DNA from: Streptomyces sp. NBC_01465 | Lineage (GTDB): Bacteria > Actinomycetota > Actinomycetes > Streptomycetales > Streptomycetaceae | Assembly (NCBI RefSeq): GCF_036227325.1 | Contig: NZ_CP109467.1 | Span: 1,178,001 to 1,242,000, forward strand | Direction: 5' to 3' | Length of the DNA stretch: 64,000 nucleotides | Shown: piece after piece, positions 9,047-17,390 of the stretch | How positions within the stretch are numbered: the stretch's first letter is position 1 | Layout of the letters: each line of letters opens with the position of its first letter | Notes under the pieces: model-generated | Databases searched by the model: none | What the model saw: only the letters and a program-made list of their open reading frames with translations | What the model was told of the DNA's origin: nothing | Translations under genes and position numbers: made by a program

Positions 9047-10423
9047 TCAGTGGGAGTGGCGGGTTGCCGTACGGCCGACGGTCAGTGCGTCCGGCCGGTA
9101 CGGGAGGTACGCCGCCCCGTCGAGGTTCAGGGCGAGCGCCGACCGCTGGAGGGTGCCCGGTTCGGCGACGTTGCCCCAGTGACCAGCGGTGATACGGCGG
9201 TCGATGGCGTGTACGGCGGCGAGCGTCTCGGCGGTGGTGAAGGCGCAGTGGCCCTGCCGCTCGACGTACGCCTGGCGGAGCAGTCCCGCGTCGTCGGATG
9301 CCTCGACGCGGGCGGCGAAGGCGCTCTCCTGCTCGACGGGGACGAGGTTGTCGGCGGTGGTGTGCACATCGAGGAGGGGTACGGAGAGGCCCTGGCCTGC
9401 GGAGGAGGTGCGCTGTGCGGTGCGTACGGCGGCGGGGTCGGCGACCACGTCGGCGCTCGCGGTGAGGGCGGCGAGGTCGGTGCGCAGGCTGAGGCCGGCC
9501 GCTCGGTAGAGGGCGTGGACCTGGGGGGCGTGTGCGGAGCCGGCCAGGAGGGCCGCGTAACTGACGCCCTTGTTCCAGGAGTTGTTGCCGCCCGCCGACT
9601 GTTCGACCGCATAGCGGCCGCCCTCGATGAAGGAGAGCAGGCCCTGGGCGAGCCAGGCGTACTGCTGCTGCTCCTGCCCCTCGAAGTCGGTCGGGGCAGG
9701 GCGATCCTGTCCTGGCGCCCAGTCGGCGAGGTTGAGGTAGGCGGCGGCGAGGGCGATACGGGCGCGGCCCTGTGGGGTGGTCTGGGCCGCGGTGACCGCG
9801 GCGGTGAGGCGGTCGGCGATGGCGGCGGCTTCCTCCTGGGTGGCGAAGCCGGTGAGCTTCACCTGCTCGCCCGGGAGCAGGAGTCGGGCGAGCGTGTGCT
9901 CGGCGTCGAGCTGGTAGTTGTCGAGGTCGGTGCCGCCCGCGACCAGACCGCAGAGGCCGAGCGCGCCGTCGACTCTGCCTGCGCCGTCGCGGGCGATCTG
10001 GGCGTTGACCAGACCGCCCATCGACTGGCCGACGGCGATCGTGCGGCTCGGGCGGCCGACCGTACCGGCGAAGGCGTCGAGGGTGGCGAACTGGTCGCGT
10101 TCGGCGCTGTTCAGGGCCCACATGGAGCCGTTGGGGTCGTAGGAGGAGCCGCTCAGCGCGTATCCCTCGGCGAGGAGTGCGGTGCGGGCGGCGGCGCTGG
10201 GGGCGTCCTGGGCGACGGTGGGACCGAAGCCGTGGCTGAAGAGGAGCAGGGTGCCGTTCCAGTTGCCGGGGACGTCGGCGATCCAGGTGGCTCCGTCGGC
10301 GAGTGTGCCGGTGAAGTGCTGGTCTGCGGGGGCCTGTTCGGCGGCTGATGCGACGGGGGCGGTGACGGCGAGAGCAACTGTCGTGGCGATGGCGGCGAGG
10401 GTGCGCGAGAGGCGTGCGGGCAT
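9047..10423 (-). CDS. Secreted alpha/beta hydrolase
   Basis: A 458-residue exported enzyme. Residues 1-28 are a classical signal peptide ending ASA-AE. The catalytic triad can be placed at S134 in GQSMGG, the aspartate in LLDVHTTADNLVP and the histidine in RQGHCAF near the C terminus. An oxyanion-type HGFG follows strand 3 (FSHGFGP). The ATG at 10423 has GGAGCGA upstream. The fold is that of esterases/tannase-like or acyl hydrolases, and the substrate cannot be assigned. It heads a same-strand set with an MFS exporter and a PaaX regulator. It also lies next to the hydroxycinnamate cluster, so an ester-releasing role is possible but unsupported. Confidence 0.82.
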   Translation of the reverse strand: MPARLSRTLAAIATTVALAVTAPVASAAEQAPADQHFTGTLADGATWIADVPGNWNGTLLLFSHGFGPTVAQDAPSAAARTALLAEGYALSGSSYDPNGSMWALNSAERDQFATLDAFAGTVGRPSRTIAVGQSMGGLVNAQIARDGAGRVDGALGLCGLVAGGTDLDNYQLDAEHTLARLLLPGEQVKLTGFATQEEAAAIADRLTAAVTAAQTTPQGRARIALAAAYLNLADWAPGQDRPAPTDFEGQEQQQYAWLAQGLLSFIEGGRYAVEQSAGGNNSWNKGVSYAALLAGSAHAPQVHALYRAAGLSLRTDLAALTASADVVADPAAVRTAQRTSSAGQGLSVPLLDVHTTADNLVPVEQESAFAARVEASDDAGLLRQAYVERQGHCAFTTAETLAAVHAIDRRITAGHWGNVAEPGTLQRSALALNLDGAAYLPYRPDALTVGRTATRHSH

Positions 10424-10514
10424 GGCGGATCGCTCCGATCTGCGGGCCGGGTCAAGAGGCGGGGCCGAGAAGAGGGGCCAAGTGGCATGACATTGGCGTG
10501 TCTTGACGGCTCGG

Positions 10515-10544
10515 AATGTAGGGCGTTCTACTGACTGCCGTCAA
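10515..10544 (-). promoter_or_regulatory. Sigma-70-type promoter for the secreted hydrolase operon
   Basis: Reading the minus strand, TTGACG (10544-10539) and TACATT (10520-10515) are 18 bases apart, about 90 bases upstream of the hydrolase ATG. This is a good HrdB-like match in an otherwise AT-poor region. Confidence 0.5.
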
Positions 10545-10580
10545 CAGATTGCACAACATCGACTCCCGACCGGCCCGCTC

Positions 10581-11498
10581 TCACAGATCGAGGACGAGAC
10601 GGGGGCCCGCCGAGCGCGAGACGCAGATCATCATGGTCTCGCCGGACCGCCTCTCCGCCTCGTCGAGTACGGAGTCGCGGTGGTCGGGGACGCCTTCGAG
10701 TACGTCGGTCTCGCAGGTGCCGCAGGTGCCTTCCCCGCAGGAGTACAGGACCTCGACTCCCGCGCTCTGCAGGGTTTTCAGGACGGAGCGGCCCGGCTCG
10801 ACCGTGAGTGTCCGCCCGGTGCGGGCCAGTACGACGTCGAAGGCGGTGTCGGCGGACGTGTCCTCGGCGGGGGCGGTGAAGCGTTCGGTGCGGGCCGGTC
10901 CGTGTGCGGTGACCGCGTCGATCAGGGGGCCGGGACCGCAGCAGTAGACCTCGGCGTCCGGGGCGTCCAGGTACGCGGCGAGGTCGAGCAGGCCCGTCTC
11001 GTCCTGGGGTGCGATCCGGACCCGGTCCCCGTACCGGGAAAGCTCGTCGAGGAAGGCCATGGAGGTGCGGGTCCTGCCCCCGTACAGCAGGCTCCAGTCG
11101 GCCCCCGCTCGCTCCACCTGCGCCAGCATCGGCAGGATCGGGGTGATGCCGATGCCGCCCGCGACGAAGCGGTAGCGGGCGGCGGGGCGCAGCGCGAAGT
11201 GGTTGCGGGGGCCCCGGACTTGGAGGGGCGCGCCCTCCGTCAGCCGGTCGTGGACGTACGCCGACCCGCCGCGCCCCGTCGGCTCGCGCAGGACCGCGAT
11301 CCGCCAGCGGCGGCGGTCGGCCGGATCCCCGCAGAGCGAGTACTGGCGTACGAGGCCGGGGGCGAGCAGCAGCTCGATGTGTGCGCCGGGCTCCCAGGCG
11401 GGCAGCTCGTCGCCGTCGGGGCGGTGCAGGGTGAGGGCGAGGACGCCGTCGGCCGCTCGGGTGCTGCGGCCGACGGCGAGTTCCAGGAGGTCGCTCAT
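10581..11498 (-). CDS. vanB: Rieske oxygenase reductase component, vanillate O-demethylase VanB-like
   Basis: A 305-residue phthalate-dioxygenase-reductase type protein. The FMN-binding barrel contains RQYSL (51-55), followed by an NAD domain with GGIGITP (114-120) and YCCGPGPLI. The C-terminal plant-type [2Fe-2S] domain has Cys254, Cys259, Cys262 and Cys292. It passes electrons from NAD(P)H to the terminal oxygenase encoded 28 bases upstream. Domain order FMN-NAD-2Fe2S is the class IA layout of VanB. Vanillate as substrate is inferred from context: it is co-transcribed with a VanA-like oxygenase and opposite a hydroxycinnamate pathway whose ferulate product would be vanillate. Confidence 0.85.
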   Translation of the reverse strand: MSDLLELAVGRSTRAADGVLALTLHRPDGDELPAWEPGAHIELLLAPGLVRQYSLCGDPADRRRWRIAVLREPTGRGGSAYVHDRLTEGAPLQVRGPRNHFALRPAARYRFVAGGIGITPILPMLAQVERAGADWSLLYGGRTRTSMAFLDELSRYGDRVRIAPQDETGLLDLAAYLDAPDAEVYCCGPGPLIDAVTAHGPARTERFTAPAEDTSADTAFDVVLARTGRTLTVEPGRSVLKTLQSAGVEVLYSCGEGTCGTCETDVLEGVPDHRDSVLDEAERRSGETMMICVSRSAGPRLVLDL

Positions 11499-11526
11499 CG
11501 ATGTCCTTCGGGGTGGGCCGGCATGG

Positions 11527-12585
11527 TCACAGCGTCTCCGTGGGCTTCTCGCCCTCCTCGGCGAGGCGGGCGAGGATACGGCGGGCGGCCAGTCCCCCGG
11601 CGTCGATGTTGATGCTGAGCTCCTGGTAGCCGGGGGGCTCGGTCTCCAGGGTCTGCTGCAGGAGGTTGAGCGCGTCGACGTCCTGCATGACCACGGTGTG
11701 GTTGAAGTCCCGCAGGAACGTGGTCACTTCCTCGTCCTCGGTGGCGAAGTCCCGGGAGACCGCCCAGAAGTCGTACACCTTGCCCTCGGTGGAGGGGGTG
11801 ATGGCGTACGTGATCTCGGTGTGGAAGGCGCGGCTGTCGTCCTCGACCGGGGCGATGCGGCTGTGCAGCAGATACAGGCAGGGCGCGAAGTACTCGATCT
11901 CCTGTGTGCGGCTGATGCGCCCCTCGATGCCGGTGGAGCGGGCGTAGAACGGCGGGCAGGCGGCGTCGGCCATGTGGCGGCGGACGCGAACGATCCCGGC
12001 GCCCTCGTCGGTCTCGGTGGCGATGGGGGTCTCGGCGACCTCCGGGGTGCCGATGTAGCCGCCGTGCAGATAGGTCTCGTGGGAGAGGTCCAGCAGGTTG
12101 TCGACGAGCAGTCCGTAGTCGCAGTCGATGGGCTCCATGCCGCTGACCGTGACCATGCCGGGGCTGTCGAGGTGGCGGGCGCGCGGGACGGCCGCGGCGT
12201 CCGCGAGGGACGGTTCGCCGATCCAGACCCAGACCAGGGAGTCCTGTTCGACGACGGGGTAGGACGCGACGCGTGCGGTACGGGGGATGCGCTTCTGGCC
12301 GGGCACGAAGACGCAGGCGCCGGCGGTGTCGTAGGTGAACCCGTGGTAGCCGCAGACGACGGTGTCGCCGTCCAGGCGGCCTGCGGTGAGCGGGAAGCGG
12401 CGGTGGACGCACCGGTCGGCCAGGGCGACGACCGCGCCGCCGTCCTCGGTGCGGTAGAGGGCGAGGGCCTCGCCGAGGACGGTCCGGCCGAGGAGCTCGT
12501 GGCCGATCTCGTGGGCGTAGGCGGCGACGTACCACTGGTTGCGCGCGAAGGGGGTCATGGGGAAGAGATTCGTGACGCGGGCCAC
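11527..12585 (-). CDS. vanA: Rieske non-haem iron oxygenase, vanillate O-demethylase VanA-like
   Basis: A 352-residue terminal oxygenase. The Rieske centre ligands are Cys59/His61 and Cys78/His81 (CVHRRF, CGYHGF). The mononuclear iron site is in DNLLDLSHETYLHGG. The VanA/phthalate-oxygenase type C-terminal domain follows. It would demethylate vanillate to protocatechuate plus formaldehyde with the VanB-like partner. The GTG at 12585 is 21 bases from the upstream IclR stop. An ATG at 12558 (MTPFARNQWYVAAY) is an alternative and aligns with the usual family start. Substrate is inferred from context; related demethylases act on other methoxy-aromatics. Confidence 0.83.
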   Translation of the reverse strand: MARVTNLFPMTPFARNQWYVAAYAHEIGHELLGRTVLGEALALYRTEDGGAVVALADRCVHRRFPLTAGRLDGDTVVCGYHGFTYDTAGACVFVPGQKRIPRTARVASYPVVEQDSLVWVWIGEPSLADAAAVPRARHLDSPGMVTVSGMEPIDCDYGLLVDNLLDLSHETYLHGGYIGTPEVAETPIATETDEGAGIVRVRRHMADAACPPFYARSTGIEGRISRTQEIEYFAPCLYLLHSRIAPVEDDSRAFHTEITYAITPSTEGKVYDFWAVSRDFATEDEEVTTFLRDFNHTVVMQDVDALNLLQQTLETEPPGYQELSINIDAGGLAARRILARLAEEGEKPTETL

Positions 12586-12606
12586 ACCCCGGCAAGGGCA
12601 CTTCCG

Positions 12607-13368
12607 TCAGACGGAAGCCGGGCGCCAGCCCAGGGCGCGGGAGATGCCGCGGGCCGCGAGCCGAACAGCCGGGATCAGGGCGGGAGTTCGGGCGTCCTTC
12701 ACGGGGACGACCACGGAGACGGCCGCGGTCACCGCGCCCTGCAGCCCGCGGACGGGGGCAGCGACGGAGAGCGCGTCGTCGGTGATCTGACGGTCACTCA
12801 CCGCACAGCCCGTACGCCGGACTTCGGCCAGCATCAGGCGCAGCCTCGCCGGCGCGGTGACGGTGTACGGAGTGAACGCGGCCAGCGGCCCCGCACACAC
12901 CCGGTCCTGGATCTGCCGGTCGCAGTGCGCGAGCAGGGCGAGCCCGACCCCTGTGGCGTGCAGCGGCCAGCGGGCGCCGACCTCGGCCCGTACGCCGACT
13001 GCGGAGCGGCCCGAGATGCGCTCGATGTAGACGACGTCGAGGCCGTCGCGCACGGCGAGCTGCACGTTCTCGTGGGTGGCCTCGTAGAGGTCCTCGAGGA
13101 AGGGCATCGCGGCCCTGCGCAGGGAGAGCGAGCGCGGGGCGAGGGCCGCCACCTCCCAGAGGTGCAGCCCTATGGAGTACGCACCGGATTCGGCGCGCTC
13201 CAGCGCGCCCCAGCGGACGAGTTCGGCCACCAGGCGATGCGCGGTGGGCAGCGCGAGGCCGGCCCGGCGGGCCAGGTCGGTCAGGCCGAGCGCGGTGTGG
13301 TCGTGGTCGAAGGCGCCCAGGACGGAGAGGAGCCGGTCGGCCGCGGAGCGGGCGGCGGGTCCGGTCAT
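12607..13368 (-). CDS. IclR-family regulator
   Basis: A 253-residue protein. The N-terminal winged helix (about 8-65) has the helix-turn-helix LTDLARRAGLALPTAHRLVAELVRWGALER. The C-terminal IclR ligand domain carries HATGVGLALLA and the cysteine-containing GCAVSDRQITDDALSVAAPV. IclR proteins commonly control vanillate, protocatechuate and 4-hydroxybenzoate genes. This one sits between the MarR gene (29-bp gap) and vanA (21-bp gap), in a likely four-gene operon. It probably tunes the vanAB step, but its own operator was not identified. Confidence 0.88.
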   Translation of the reverse strand: MTGPAARSAADRLLSVLGAFDHDHTALGLTDLARRAGLALPTAHRLVAELVRWGALERAESGAYSIGLHLWEVAALAPRSLSLRRAAMPFLEDLYEATHENVQLAVRDGLDVVYIERISGRSAVGVRAEVGARWPLHATGVGLALLAHCDRQIQDRVCAGPLAAFTPYTVTAPARLRLMLAEVRRTGCAVSDRQITDDALSVAAPVRGLQGAVTAAVSVVVPVKDARTPALIPAVRLAARGISRALGWRPASV

Positions 13369-13397
13369 CGCGGAGTCATCGCCGTGTCATCGCGGGG

Positions 13398-13826
13398 TCA
13401 GGGCCGGCCGTCGGGCTCGGCGACGCGGAGCAACAGGCCGTGCAGGGCGGCCCGTTCGGCGGCGTCGAGCGGGCCGAGCAGTTCGTCGGTGACCTCGTCG
13501 CCCGAGGACTCCGTACTCCGCAAGAACTCCGCCCCGTCTTCGGTGAGGACCACGATCCTGCTGCGCCGGTCGCCGGGGGCGGGCCTGCGCTCGGCGAGGT
13601 CGAGGCGCTGGAGGTCGTCGACGAGGCTGACGATGGCGCTCGGGTCGTAGCCGAGGCGGTCGCTCAGCTCCCGCTGCAGCGCGCCTTCGACGCCTGCCAG
13701 GTAGCGCAGGACCGCGTAGTGCCGCAGCCGGAGTCCCGACCGGGCGAGGCGGGCGTTGAAGAGCTGTCCCGAGCGCTGGCCGAGGCGGTAGAGGAGATAT
13801 CCCGTGTCGGTGTGGAGACCGCGCAT
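13398..13826 (-). CDS. couR: MarR-family repressor, CouR-like
   Basis: Winged-helix MarR protein: dimer helix GYLLYRLGQRSGQLFNARLA, recognition helix region ALQRELSDRLGYDPSAIVSLVDDLQRLDL (split here for description), and wing DRRSRIVVLTEDG. From the ATG at 13826 it has 142 residues, but no Shine-Dalgarno precedes that ATG. A strong GAGGAG sits correctly before an in-frame ATC codon (13880-13878), which would give 160 residues. It is divergent from an SDR/amidohydrolase/CoA-ligase/MaoC operon, the arrangement of the p-coumaroyl-CoA-responsive repressor CouR in Rhodococcus. A matching inverted repeat lies at 13956-13970. The identity is inferred from order and family. Confidence 0.75.
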   Translation of the reverse strand: MRGLHTDTGYLLYRLGQRSGQLFNARLARSGLRLRHYAVLRYLAGVEGALQRELSDRLGYDPSAIVSLVDDLQRLDLAERRPAPGDRRSRIVVLTEDGAEFLRSTESSGDEVTDELLGPLDAAERAALHGLLLRVAEPDGRP

Positions 13827-13955
13827 CCAGGGCGGATCGGCCTGGTCCGCCTGCGGCTTCGTGGTGGGCTGGGTGGCGATGACGGGCTCCTCGGGCTGCT
13901 GACCGGCTGGGTGTCGAGGCTCCCAGCATGGATCAGATCCAGGCCGGAGACAACT

Positions 13956-13985
13956 ATTGACGTCGACAATGATTGCTCTTAGCTT
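13956..13985 (+). promoter_or_regulatory. MarR-type operator over the promoter of the couN-couM operon
   Basis: ATTGACGTCGACAAT (13956-13970) is a 15-base imperfect palindrome (six of seven pairs, two symmetric mismatches counted as positions 5/11 and the centre). It contains a -35 box TTGACG (13957-13962) spaced 17 bases from a -10 box TAGCTT (13980-13985). A repressor bound here would occlude RNA polymerase for the rightward operon and could also affect the leftward one. Confidence 0.65.
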
Positions 13986-14030
13986 CGATTTGCACCGCAC
14001 AGCAGCCCGCCGTTGAAGGGACATCTCGTC

Positions 14031-14969
14031 GTGCCCAGTTCCACCGATGCCACCGCCGCCATCGATCTGACCGGGAAAGTTGCCGTGGTCACCGGCAGCG
14101 GACGCGGCCTCGGACTCGCCTACGCCACCGCTCTCGCCCGGGCAGGGGCCGCCGTCGTGATCAACGACCTGGACGGCGACACCGCCGGGCAGGCCGCCAA
14201 GTCCCTGGTCGAGGCGGGCCACCGGGCCGTCGCTGAGCCGGGCGCGGTCGGCACCGCCGAGGTCGCGGACCGCCTGGTCGCCCGGGCCGTTTCCGAGTTC
14301 GGGCGGATCGACGTCATGGTCACCAACGCGGGCATCCTGCGCGACCGGGTGCTCTGGAAGATGACCGACGACGACTTCGATGCGGTGATCACCACCCACC
14401 TCAGGGGCACGTTCACCTGCGCCCGGGCGGCGGCCGTCGCGATGCGCGAGCAGGGCGGGGGCGGCAGCCTGGTCCTCGTCGGCTCCCCCGCCGGACAGCG
14501 CGGAAACTTCGGGCAGACCAACTACGCCGCGGCGAAGGCCGGAATCGCCGCCATGGCACGGACCTGGTCCATGGAGCTGGGCCGCGCGGGCATCACCGTC
14601 AATGCGATCGTGCCGGTCGCCGCGACCGCCATGACCGAGACCATTCCGGCCTTCGCGCCGTACGTGGAGGCCATGCGCCGCGGCGAGCCGCTGCCCGCGT
14701 TCCTGCGCGCCGGCGAGGGGTTCGGCACCGCCGAGGACTGTGCGGCGCTCGTCCCCTTCCTCGCCTCGGACGCCGCCAGGGACATCACCGGCCAGTGCAT
14801 CGGCATCGGCGGGGACCGGCTCACGCTCTGGTCGCACCCGCAGGAGACGGCAGCCGCGTACGCCGACGGGGGCTGGAGCCCGCAGACCATCGCCGACGCG
14901 TGGCACACCTCGGTCGGCGCGGCGCCGCAGAGCGTCGGCATCCCCGCGCCGCGCATCCCGGAGGCGTGA
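14031..14969 (+). CDS. couN: SDR-family 3-hydroxyacyl-CoA dehydrogenase, CouN-like
   Basis: A 312-residue NAD(P)-dependent short-chain dehydrogenase. The cofactor motif is GSGRGLG in VAVVTGSGRGLGLAYA, with D of NDLDG after strand 2, NAGI, and the catalytic Ser/Tyr/Lys in SPAGQRG...NYAAAKAG. It would oxidise the 3-hydroxy-3-arylpropionyl-CoA formed after hydration. The GTG at 14031 follows GAAGGG; a TTG at 14013 is an alternative. Four bases of overlap with the next frame's possible GTG suggest translational coupling. The length exceeds simple reductases because of a C-terminal extension of about 50 residues. Confidence 0.8.
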   Translation: MPSSTDATAAIDLTGKVAVVTGSGRGLGLAYATALARAGAAVVINDLDGDTAGQAAKSLVEAGHRAVAEPGAVGTAEVADRLVARAVSEFGRIDVMVTNAGILRDRVLWKMTDDDFDAVITTHLRGTFTCARAAAVAMREQGGGGSLVLVGSPAGQRGNFGQTNYAAAKAGIAAMARTWSMELGRAGITVNAIVPVAATAMTETIPAFAPYVEAMRRGEPLPAFLRAGEGFGTAEDCAALVPFLASDAARDITGQCIGIGGDRLTLWSHPQETAAAYADGGWSPQTIADAWHTSVGAAPQSVGIPAPRIPEA

Positions 14970-14971
14970 GC

Positions 14972-15853
14972 ATGGCCATGGACATCAGCGAGCTGGTCGC
15001 CATCGACGTACACACCCATGCCGAGGTCTCCTCGCGCGGGCATTCCTCCCTCTCCGGGGATCTGGAGCATGCGGCCGACACCTACTTCGGGGTCGGCGCG
15101 CAGCGCAGGCCGACGCTGGAGGAGATGGCGGCGTACTACCGCGAGCGGAAGATGGCCGCCGTCGTCTTCACCGTGGACGCCGAGTCCGCGACGGGCACCG
15201 AGCCGGTGCCCAACGAGGAGGTCGCCGAGGCCGCGGCCGCCCACCCCGACGTCCTGATCCCCTTCGCCTCCATCGACCCCTTCCGGGGGAAGGCCGGGGT
15301 GCGGCAGGCGCGCCGGCTGGTGGAGGAGTACGGGGTCAGGGGCTTCAAGTTCCACCCCAGCGTGCAGGGCTTCTTCCCCAACGACCGTATGGCGTACGGC
15401 CTTTACGAGGCCATCGAGGAACTGGGCGCCATCTCCCTCTTCCACACCGGCCAGACCGGCATCGGCGCGGGCGTCCCCGGCGGCGGGGGCATCCGGCTCA
15501 AGTACTCCAACCCGCTGCACGTCGACGACGTGGCCGCGGACTTCCCGACGATGAAGATCATCCTGGCGCATCCGTCCTTCCCCTGGCAGGACGAGGCCCT
15601 CGCGGTCGCCACCCACAAGCCCGGCGTCCACATCGACCTCTCCGGCTGGTCGCCGAAGTACTTCCCGCCGCAGCTGGTGCAGTACGCCAACACCCTGCTC
15701 AAGGACAAGGTCATGTTCGGCTCGGACTTCCCGCTGCTGACCCCGGACCGCTGGCTGGCCGACTTCGACAAGCTCCAGATCAAGGACGAGGTCCGGCCGA
15801 AGATCCTCAAGGAGAACGCCGCCCGGCTCCTCGGTCTCACCCCCTCCCAGTGA
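14972..15853 (+). CDS. couO: Amidohydrolase-2 family beta-ketoacyl-CoA hydrolase, CouO-like
   Basis: A 293-residue TIM-barrel metal hydrolase. The HxH motif is in IDVHTHAEV near the N terminus. Downstream are GFKFHPSVQGFFPND, the metal/active-site histidines in LFHTGQTG and ILAHPSFPW, and the terminal aspartate in MFGSDFPLL. In the actinobacterial hydroxycinnamate route this family hydrolyses 3-aryl-3-ketopropionyl-CoA to the aromatic acid. Three in-frame starts exist (GTG 14966, ATG 14972, ATG 14978); 14972 has GGAGG seven bases upstream. The role is inferred from its place between the dehydrogenase and the CoA ligase. Confidence 0.8.
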   Translation: MAMDISELVAIDVHTHAEVSSRGHSSLSGDLEHAADTYFGVGAQRRPTLEEMAAYYRERKMAAVVFTVDAESATGTEPVPNEEVAEAAAAHPDVLIPFASIDPFRGKAGVRQARRLVEEYGVRGFKFHPSVQGFFPNDRMAYGLYEAIEELGAISLFHTGQTGIGAGVPGGGGIRLKYSNPLHVDDVAADFPTMKIILAHPSFPWQDEALAVATHKPGVHIDLSGWSPKYFPPQLVQYANTLLKDKVMFGSDFPLLTPDRWLADFDKLQIKDEVRPKILKENAARLLGLTPSQ

Positions 15854-15865
15854 AGGGCTCCACCG

Positions 15866-17359
15866 ATGCGCAATGAGGGACTGGGGTCGTGGCCCGCACG
15901 CCGGGCCCGCAAGACCCCGCACCGCACCGCCCTGATCCACCACGGCAGTTCGGTCACGTACGCCGGCCTGTACGAGCGCACGACCCGCCTCGCCCACGCC
16001 CTGCGCGCCCAGGGCGTGCGGCGCGGCGACCGGGTGGCCCATCTCGGACCCAACCACCCGGCGTTCCTGGAGTCGCTGTTCGCCACCGGGATGCTGGGAG
16101 CGGTCTTCGTGCCGCTGAACATCCGGCTCACCGCACCCGAACTCGCCTACCAGATAAGGGACTCGGGGGCGGCGACGCTGCTGCACTCCCCCGCGTACAC
16201 GGAGATCGCGAAGGATCTTCCCGTACGGAACCGGATCGTCACCTCCACCGCCGGCTACGAGGAACTGCTGGCCGCACAGGACCGGCAGCCCCTTGACGAG
16301 CAGGTGTCGCCCGACGATCTCTGCATCATCATGTACACCTCCGGCACCACGGGCCGCCCCAAGGGCGCGATGCTCACCCACGCCAATCTCACCTGGAACG
16401 CCGTCAACGTCCTGGTGGACCACGATCTGACGTCCGACGAACGGGCCCTGGTCTCGGCACCTCTCTTCCACACCGCCGGCCTCAACATGCTGGCCCTGCC
16501 CGTCCTGCTCAAGGGCGGCACCTGCGTCCTGACGGAGACCTTCGACCCCGGCGAGTCGCTCGGTCTCGTCGAGCGCCACCGGATCACCTTCATGTTCGGG
16601 GTGCCCGCCATGTACGCGCGGATCGCCGCGCACCCCGACTGGCCGGGCGCCGACCTCTCCTCGCTGCACCTGCTGACCTGCGGCGGCTCCCCCGTGCCCA
16701 CCCCGCTGATCGAGACGTACCAGAAGCGTGGGCTGACCTTCCTCCAGGGATACGGAATGACCGAGGCGTCCCCCGGAGTCCTCTTCCTCGACGCCGAGCA
16801 CGCGGTCAGCAAGGCGGGCTCGGCGGGTGTGCCGCACTTCTTCAGCGACACGCGCGTGGTGGGCCCCGATCTGCGGGACGCCGCGCCCGGCGAGAGCGGC
16901 GAAGTGCTGGTGCGCGGACCCCATGTCATGGGCGGCTACTGGGAGTTGCCCGAGGAGTCGGCTGCCGCTTTCAGCGACGGCTGGTTCCGTACGGGCGATG
17001 TGGCGCGCGTCGACGAAGACGGCTACGTCACCGTCGTCGACCGGCTCAAGGACATGATCATCTCCGGTGGCGAGAACATCTACCCCGCCGAGGTGGAGAG
17101 CGCCCTGCTCGCCCATCCCGCGGTCGCCGAGTGCGCCGTCATCGGCGTCCCCGATGACCGGTGGGGCGAGGTCGGCCGGGCCGTGATCGTCGCCGTCGAC
17201 GGCACCGCGCCCGATCCGGAGCAGGTGCTGGCCTCACTGGCGGGGCGGCTCGCCCCGTACAAGATCCCCAAGTCCCTGGTGGTCGCGGCGGAACTGCCGC
17301 GCACCGCCTCGGGCAAGCTCCGCAAGGACCGGCTGCGCACGCGCTACGGATCCCTCTGA
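15866..17359 (+). CDS. couL: AMP-forming CoA ligase, CouL-like p-hydroxycinnamoyl-CoA synthetase
   Basis: A 497-residue member of the adenylate-forming superfamily. It carries P-loop YTSGTTGRPKGAM, A5 GYGMTEASPG, A7/A8 hinge YVTVVDRLKDMIISGGENIYP and the catalytic lysine in PRTASGKLRKDRL. It would activate ferulate/p-coumarate as CoA thioesters, the entry step of the pathway and the source of the CoA ligand for the repressor. It starts 12 bases after the amidohydrolase stop and is followed after 31 bases by MaoC, within one operon. The substrate range cannot be fixed from sequence; medium-chain or other aryl acids are alternatives. Confidence 0.82.
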   Translation: MRNEGLGSWPARRARKTPHRTALIHHGSSVTYAGLYERTTRLAHALRAQGVRRGDRVAHLGPNHPAFLESLFATGMLGAVFVPLNIRLTAPELAYQIRDSGAATLLHSPAYTEIAKDLPVRNRIVTSTAGYEELLAAQDRQPLDEQVSPDDLCIIMYTSGTTGRPKGAMLTHANLTWNAVNVLVDHDLTSDERALVSAPLFHTAGLNMLALPVLLKGGTCVLTETFDPGESLGLVERHRITFMFGVPAMYARIAAHPDWPGADLSSLHLLTCGGSPVPTPLIETYQKRGLTFLQGYGMTEASPGVLFLDAEHAVSKAGSAGVPHFFSDTRVVGPDLRDAAPGESGEVLVRGPHVMGGYWELPEESAAAFSDGWFRTGDVARVDEDGYVTVVDRLKDMIISGGENIYPAEVESALLAHPAVAECAVIGVPDDRWGEVGRAVIVAVDGTAPDPEQVLASLAGRLAPYKIPKSLVVAAELPRTASGKLRKDRLRTRYGSL

Positions 17360-17390
17360 CACCCCGACTCGTCTCATCCGGAGGAAACCC

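Noticed and set aside
14522..17116. 864-codon minus-strand frame through the CoA-ligase operon
   Set aside because: Shadow frame without family features; the plus-strand genes have intact motifs and coupled starts.
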